A stretch of 64,000 nucleotides of DNA from JAIBAJ01 sp965284645 (lineage in GTDB: Bacteria > Bacteroidota > Bacteroidia > JAIBAJ01): contig OZ260106.1 of assembly GCA_965284645.1 (NCBI GenBank), positions 372,001-436,000 of the forward strand. Direction: 5' to 3'. The translations under genes and the position numbers were made by a program. The stretch's first letter is position 1. The number at the start of each line of letters is the position of its first letter. The notes below the pieces were generated by a model, which saw nothing but the letters and a program-made list of their open reading frames with translations, searched no databases and was not told the origin of the DNA. Below, one piece after another: positions 59,970-64,000 of this stretch.

Positions 59970-62381
59970 TTGCATACGAAACTACTCCTTTTAATTTTGC
60001 TATTTTTCGGAATAAGCCAAAGTGCCTATTCCCAAGTTAGTCAGCTACAAGGGAAAGTAGTAGATTCCAAAACGGGCAAACCACTCGCGTTTGTAAACCT
60101 GGTGGCCAACGAAAATCCTTCCTTTGGCACCTCCACCGATATTGATGGTAGATTTCAGTTTCCAGCAAACCTGGTTGTAAATTCACTGACACTTTCCTAT
60201 GTTGGCTATCAAAAAACCACTTTCCAAACTACAGCCAATTCCCCACTTATAAAACTCGTAGCAGCCAATATCCAATTGTCGGAGGTAACGGTTTTTCCAG
60301 GCGAAAATCCAGCCCACCGCATCATTCGTAATTGCACCGAAAACCGGAAGAAAAACGACCCCGAACGGCTTGAATCCTTTCAATACCAAGCCTACCACAA
60401 AATGCATTTTACGGCTGAATTGCCTCCTGAAGATAAAAGCAATGAACCAGATGAAGATGCAAAAGCGATTCGCAATTTTTTCAATAAAAGCAATATCCTG
60501 CTGATTGAAAGTGTCAGCGAACGAACTTACAAAAACCCCAAAAACTCAGAAAAAGTCTTAGCCAGTAGGATTTCAGGATTGAAGGACCCCATATTTTCAC
60601 TTCTTTCAAGCCAGTTACAAAGTTTCTCCTTCTACAACGATTTTTTCTCCCTTGGTGATAAGAAATACCTAAACCCAATCAGTCCTAATAGCACTAATAG
60701 CTATTTCTTTTTGATTGAAGATACCATACTACAAAACACAGATACCGTTTTCGTTATTTCATACCGTCCTAAGAAAAACACCAATTTTGATGCACTTAAA
60801 GGGGTTCTCTACATCCATACCGATGGATGGGCCCTCCAACAAGTGATTGCAGAAGCCAATGAAGAAAAGGGAGCAACCCTCAAAATACAACAACAATACG
60901 AGAAAATTGCGGGCCATTGGTTCCCAATTCAACTCAATACCGACCTTCGATTCAACAACCTCACCAAAGGAATACCCTTATTGGGAATCGGAAGAAGTTA
61001 TCTCAAAAATATAAAAATAAATGACCAAACCATCGAAACGGAATTCAATCGCTTTGATGTTGAAATTGATACGAAAGCCCTGCAACAAAACGAAGATTTC
61101 TGGGCTAAATTCCGTGTCGATAGCCTAACCGAAAAAGATTGGGCCACCTACCGCTACCTCGATAGCCTCGGACAAGCCTATAATTTTGATAAAAAACTGA
61201 AAACGCTTAAAACCATTGCAACTGGTCGTATTCCAATTGGTTTTATTGACCTCGATTTGGAAAAAATCCTCGGGGCGAACGATTATGAAGGAATTCGTTT
61301 AGGATTAGGGGCCTTTACAAATAACAAACTTTCCCGCTTTTTTACTCTTGGTGGCTATTTTTGCTACGGAACCCGAGATAAGGCTTGGAAATACGGAGCA
61401 AGCCTTGACCTGAATTTCAGCAAGGAAAACGATGTGGTTTTCACTTTAAACTACAAGCATGACCTTTTGGAAAGCGGTGGTTCCTTCTTTTTGGCCGACC
61501 GTAAAACACTTTTCAATGAAACCCTCCGCAAAACCTTCGATTTCAGAAGGGATTTCGCTACCCGATTGGATGTTTTGTTGAAATTCCGCCTCTTCCAATA
61601 TGCGCTTTTTCAAGCAGGAGTTAGCCGCCAATCGGTTAATGCCGTGGACGCTTACACCTTCGGCATTCCTGAAACGCCTATTTATTTAACAACCAAAAAC
61701 TTTGATTTCAATGAAGCCATACTCGGTTTAAAATTCGCCTATATGGAACGGTTTGTAAAGAGTGGGGATGATATTTTCTCTAAAGGAACCAAATTCCCAA
61801 TTTTATACCTCACGGCTATCAAAGGATTGAAACTAAACGCTAAGGATATTCCTTCTACCTTTGATTATTGGCGCATCGAGGGTCGCATCGAAGATGATTT
61901 CTTTATCCGGAAATTAGGAAAACAATCCTACTCGCTTATGGGCGGAATAGTCTTGGGCGATGTTCCCTACACCAAAATGTTTGCAGGCCGAAGTGGGTGG
62001 TATAAATTTCCTATTGCTACCCAAAACTACTTTGAAACCATGCGCAGCAACGAATTTCTTACCGATCGTTACCTTGCCCTTTTCCACCGACATAGTTTTG
62101 GGGAATTGCTGATTAAAACCAAATACTTCTCGCCCGAAATTATCCTTGTCAATAACATAGGTTTCGGATGGCTTTCAAAACCGCAAAACCACAACCATGT
62201 GCCTGTCAGGGACTATAAACATGGCTATTTCGAAACGGGTGTGGTACTCGATAATATATTGAAAATTAATTTTGCGGGTTATGGAGCAGGGGTGTATTAC
62301 CGATATGGCGGCTATCAAAATGCAAAAGCCTTAGACAATTGGGCCTTTAAACTTAGTTTGAACATTAACCTTACCCGGTAA
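59970..62381 (+). CDS. DUF5686 outer-membrane protein with carboxypeptidase-like regulatory domain
   Basis: An 803-residue envelope protein. A signal peptide (KLLLLILLFFGISQSAYSQ) precedes a CarboxypepD_reg-like domain at ~25-110 (LQGKVVDSKTGKPLAFVNLVANENPSFGTSTDIDGRFQF), then the DUF5686 region, with a strand-rich C-terminal half ending in LSLNINLTR typical of a barrel. The reading frame has no suitable ATG; TTG at 59970 places the signal peptide correctly and sits just after a -7 box. It follows the nucleotide-sugar genes by 33 nt and precedes the WD40 gene by 2 nt. Function of the family is unknown. Confidence 0.88.
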   Translation: MHTKLLLLILLFFGISQSAYSQVSQLQGKVVDSKTGKPLAFVNLVANENPSFGTSTDIDGRFQFPANLVVNSLTLSYVGYQKTTFQTTANSPLIKLVAANIQLSEVTVFPGENPAHRIIRNCTENRKKNDPERLESFQYQAYHKMHFTAELPPEDKSNEPDEDAKAIRNFFNKSNILLIESVSERTYKNPKNSEKVLASRISGLKDPIFSLLSSQLQSFSFYNDFFSLGDKKYLNPISPNSTNSYFFLIEDTILQNTDTVFVISYRPKKNTNFDALKGVLYIHTDGWALQQVIAEANEEKGATLKIQQQYEKIAGHWFPIQLNTDLRFNNLTKGIPLLGIGRSYLKNIKINDQTIETEFNRFDVEIDTKALQQNEDFWAKFRVDSLTEKDWATYRYLDSLGQAYNFDKKLKTLKTIATGRIPIGFIDLDLEKILGANDYEGIRLGLGAFTNNKLSRFFTLGGYFCYGTRDKAWKYGASLDLNFSKENDVVFTLNYKHDLLESGGSFFLADRKTLFNETLRKTFDFRRDFATRLDVLLKFRLFQYALFQAGVSRQSVNAVDAYTFGIPETPIYLTTKNFDFNEAILGLKFAYMERFVKSGDDIFSKGTKFPILYLTAIKGLKLNAKDIPSTFDYWRIEGRIEDDFFIRKLGKQSYSLMGGIVLGDVPYTKMFAGRSGWYKFPIATQNYFETMRSNEFLTDRYLALFHRHSFGELLIKTKYFSPEIILVNNIGFGWLSKPQNHNHVPVRDYKHGYFETGVVLDNILKINFAGYGAGVYYRYGGYQNAKALDNWAFKLSLNINLTR

Positions 62382-62383
62382 GT

Positions 62384-63280
62384 ATGCAAGCAAAAGTCAT
62401 TCACCGCATGGTAGGCCACGCTGGCCCCATTTATTGCCTAGCCAAAGGATTGAATCCCAACACGGTATTAAGTGGAAGTTCAGATCGCTTTGTGGCCGAA
62501 TGGGATCTCCAAACAGGACTGCCTTCTTCCTTTTCCATCAAACTGCAAAGCATTCCCTACAGTTTGCTTAACCTAGAAGAAAACCAACTCCTGCTTATCG
62601 GCAATGCCTTAGGCGAAATACATTGGATCGATACGGCCAAAAAACAAGAAATCAAATGCATGAAGGCCTTTTCATCAGCCGTTTTCAAACTGGTGAGTGA
62701 TGGCACTTACTTCTACGCCTGCTCTGGAGAAGGAGAATTGGCCATTGGTAGTTTGTATGACCTAGAAATGCATAAATTAATCAAGGTTTGCAACGAAAAA
62801 ATCAGGCATTTAACTATCGACTTGGCGAGCCATACACTTATTCTCTCCTGCGGTGATGGTTTTACCCGTATTGTTGGACTTGAAACGGGTAATTTTATCG
62901 CCGAATTCTCTAGTCATAGCTTATCCAGCAATTGTTCAATGCTGCTGCCCAACGGAACCTTGCTAACCGGAGGAAGGGATGCCTACCTAAATACTTGGGA
63001 AAAAAATGACCATAATTATACCCTTTCAAAAGCTATTCCCGCCCACAATTTTGCAGTTTACGAATTGGCCATCTCCCCCGACGGAAAAACCATAGCCTCG
63101 GCCAGCCGTGATAAAACCATCAAACTTTGGAACACCAACCTGGAAATTCAACTTCGCTTAGATAAAGCAAAATTTCATGGACATGGCTATTCTGTAAATG
63201 CCTTATACTGGGATAAAGAAACGCAGTTGCTACTTTCGGCAGGAGATGACAGAAACATCCTCAGCTGGGAAATAAGCTAA
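62384..63280 (+). CDS. WD40 repeat protein
   Basis: A 298-residue protein built of about six to seven WD40 repeats forming a beta-propeller. Clear blades include HAGPIYCLAKG...VLSGSSDRFVAEWDL, LTGGRDAYLNTWEK, and HNFAVYELAISPDGKTIASASRDKTIKLWNT. No signal peptide, so cytoplasmic. It begins 2 nt after the DUF5686 gene and is likely translated from the same mRNA. Probably a scaffold; partners unknown. Confidence 0.93.
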   Translation: MQAKVIHRMVGHAGPIYCLAKGLNPNTVLSGSSDRFVAEWDLQTGLPSSFSIKLQSIPYSLLNLEENQLLLIGNALGEIHWIDTAKKQEIKCMKAFSSAVFKLVSDGTYFYACSGEGELAIGSLYDLEMHKLIKVCNEKIRHLTIDLASHTLILSCGDGFTRIVGLETGNFIAEFSSHSLSSNCSMLLPNGTLLTGGRDAYLNTWEKNDHNYTLSKAIPAHNFAVYELAISPDGKTIASASRDKTIKLWNTNLEIQLRLDKAKFHGHGYSVNALYWDKETQLLLSAGDDRNILSWEIS

Positions 63281-63297
63281 CCTACAGAATAAACCCC

Positions 63298-64000
63298 CTA
63301 CCCCATTTTCTGCATAACTTCCAACGTCTGGGTTGGAAAGGCCAATTTGCCTTTATGTTTCTCTACAATTTCCAAAATGGCGAAATTTATTTCTTCCTGA
63401 ACACGCAAATAGGTGTTCCAATCAATCGTAGTTACAAAATATTCGACCCGAATTTCAAGAGAATAAGCGCCTAGTTTATTGAACCTTACATTGCCTTCCA
63501 TGGCTATCTCAGGCGTTTCTTCCAACAATTGCTGAATATCAGCCACGATAGCTTTTACCTGATGCGATTTGGTGGAATAGGTTAAGCCTAAATTAAATCT
63601 CACCCTTCGAAAGGTTTTCAAACTCAGGTTATCCAATTCACTATCAATCATTTTTCGGTTTGGAATGGTAAGAAAACTCTTTTCTACCGTTCTAATACGA
63701 GTGCTGCGAAAACCCACTTTTTCAACCGTACCTTCCACATGACCAACCCTTACCATATCGCCCACTACAAAAGGTTTATCAAAAAAAATTATGAATGAAC
63801 AGAGTATATTTTCCAACGACTCCTTGGCAGCCAATGCCACCGCCAAACCTCCAATTCCCAGACCGGCCACGAGAGAAGTTACATTCAGCTTAAACACGGA
63901 ACCAAGGATTATTACGGAACCAAAAATCAAAATGGTTATCTTCAAAATCTCGGTCGAAAACACCACCAACTGGTCGTCCTGCTTGGATTCGGTTTTGGAG
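63298..64000 (-). CDS. MscS family mechanosensitive ion channel (5' end outside window)
   Basis: The frame remains open to base 64000 on the minus strand, so the N-terminus is missing. The visible part has the pore-lining helix with small residues (SLVAGLGIGGLAVALAAKESLENILCSFIIFFDKPFVVGD). The beta domain MVRVGHVEGTVEKVGFRSTRIRTVEKSFLTIPNRKMID and a C-terminal alpha/beta domain follow, as in MscS. It is convergent with the WD40 gene, 17 nt apart. Confidence 0.93.
   Translation of the reverse strand, partial: SKTESKQDDQLVVFSTEILKITILIFGSVIILGSVFKLNVTSLVAGLGIGGLAVALAAKESLENILCSFIIFFDKPFVVGDMVRVGHVEGTVEKVGFRSTRIRTVEKSFLTIPNRKMIDSELDNLSLKTFRRVRFNLGLTYSTKSHQVKAIVADIQQLLEETPEIAMEGNVRFNKLGAYSLEIRVEYFVTTIDWNTYLRVQEEINFAILEIVEKHKGKLAFPTQTLEVMQKMG

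Overview
The window is chromosomal DNA from a member of the Bacteroidota, probably an environmental, uncultured-type lineage. The evidence is threefold. Two proteins carry gliding-motility-associated (type B) C-termini and two carry type A sorting C-termini, both read by the type IX secretion system (T9SS). Short -7 boxes of the Bacteroidota type (TAnnTTTG and TTCG variants) lie just upstream of many start codons, and Shine-Dalgarno sequences are largely absent. Family content also fits: BshC, DUF5686, 2TM, a giant SprB-repeat protein, choice-of-anchor L and B. No rRNA, tRNA, CRISPR array, prophage or complete IS element was found.

Layout. 1-5.5 kb: the end of an M61 peptidase, facing an M1 peptidase with a C-terminal barrel-like region and a small 2TM protein. 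5.7-11.3 kb: AsmA-like protein, BshC (bacillithiol synthesis) and a histidine kinase without a visible partner. 11.5-19.2 kb: ORF6N protein, ABC exporter half, M13 peptidase, S41 peptidase. 20-23 kb: oligopeptide-type binding lipoprotein and a divergent choice-of-anchor B secreted protein. 23.7-35 kb: one 3,780-residue SprB-repeat adhesin whose core is seven tandem copies of a 912-bp unit. 35-43 kb: coiled-coil membrane protein, CocE-type hydrolase, PurK, an FFLEELY-like protein and an AAA/DUF4143 ATPase. 43-47.5 kb: C45 acyltransferase-like protein, MORN-repeat protein, secreted beta-helix protein. 48-52.1 kb: a compact operon with a Crp/Fnr regulator, three rhodanese proteins (one fused to thioredoxin), OsmC, Dps, thioredoxin and small membrane proteins, which reads as a sulfane-sulfur/peroxide stress unit. 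52.7-63.3 kb: a second T9SS protein, NUDIX hydrolase, four nucleotide-sugar genes, a DUF5686 outer-membrane protein and a WD40 protein. The end of the window cuts an MscS channel gene.

Intergenic DNA is the most unusual part. Ten copies (S1-S10) of an approximately 100-240 bp element lie between genes. In element orientation they share a fold: an outer helix, a first hairpin and a second long hairpin. The helix sequences differ from copy to copy but stay complementary, which is the signature of a conserved RNA or single-stranded DNA structure. Six of the copies lie 5-60 nt downstream of a stop codon in the same direction as that gene. Three further families of short inverted-repeat (MITE-like) elements fill most remaining gaps, and one supplies the stop codon of the giant adhesin gene.

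All coordinates were read by eye. Family assignments rest on recognised motifs, not on searches.
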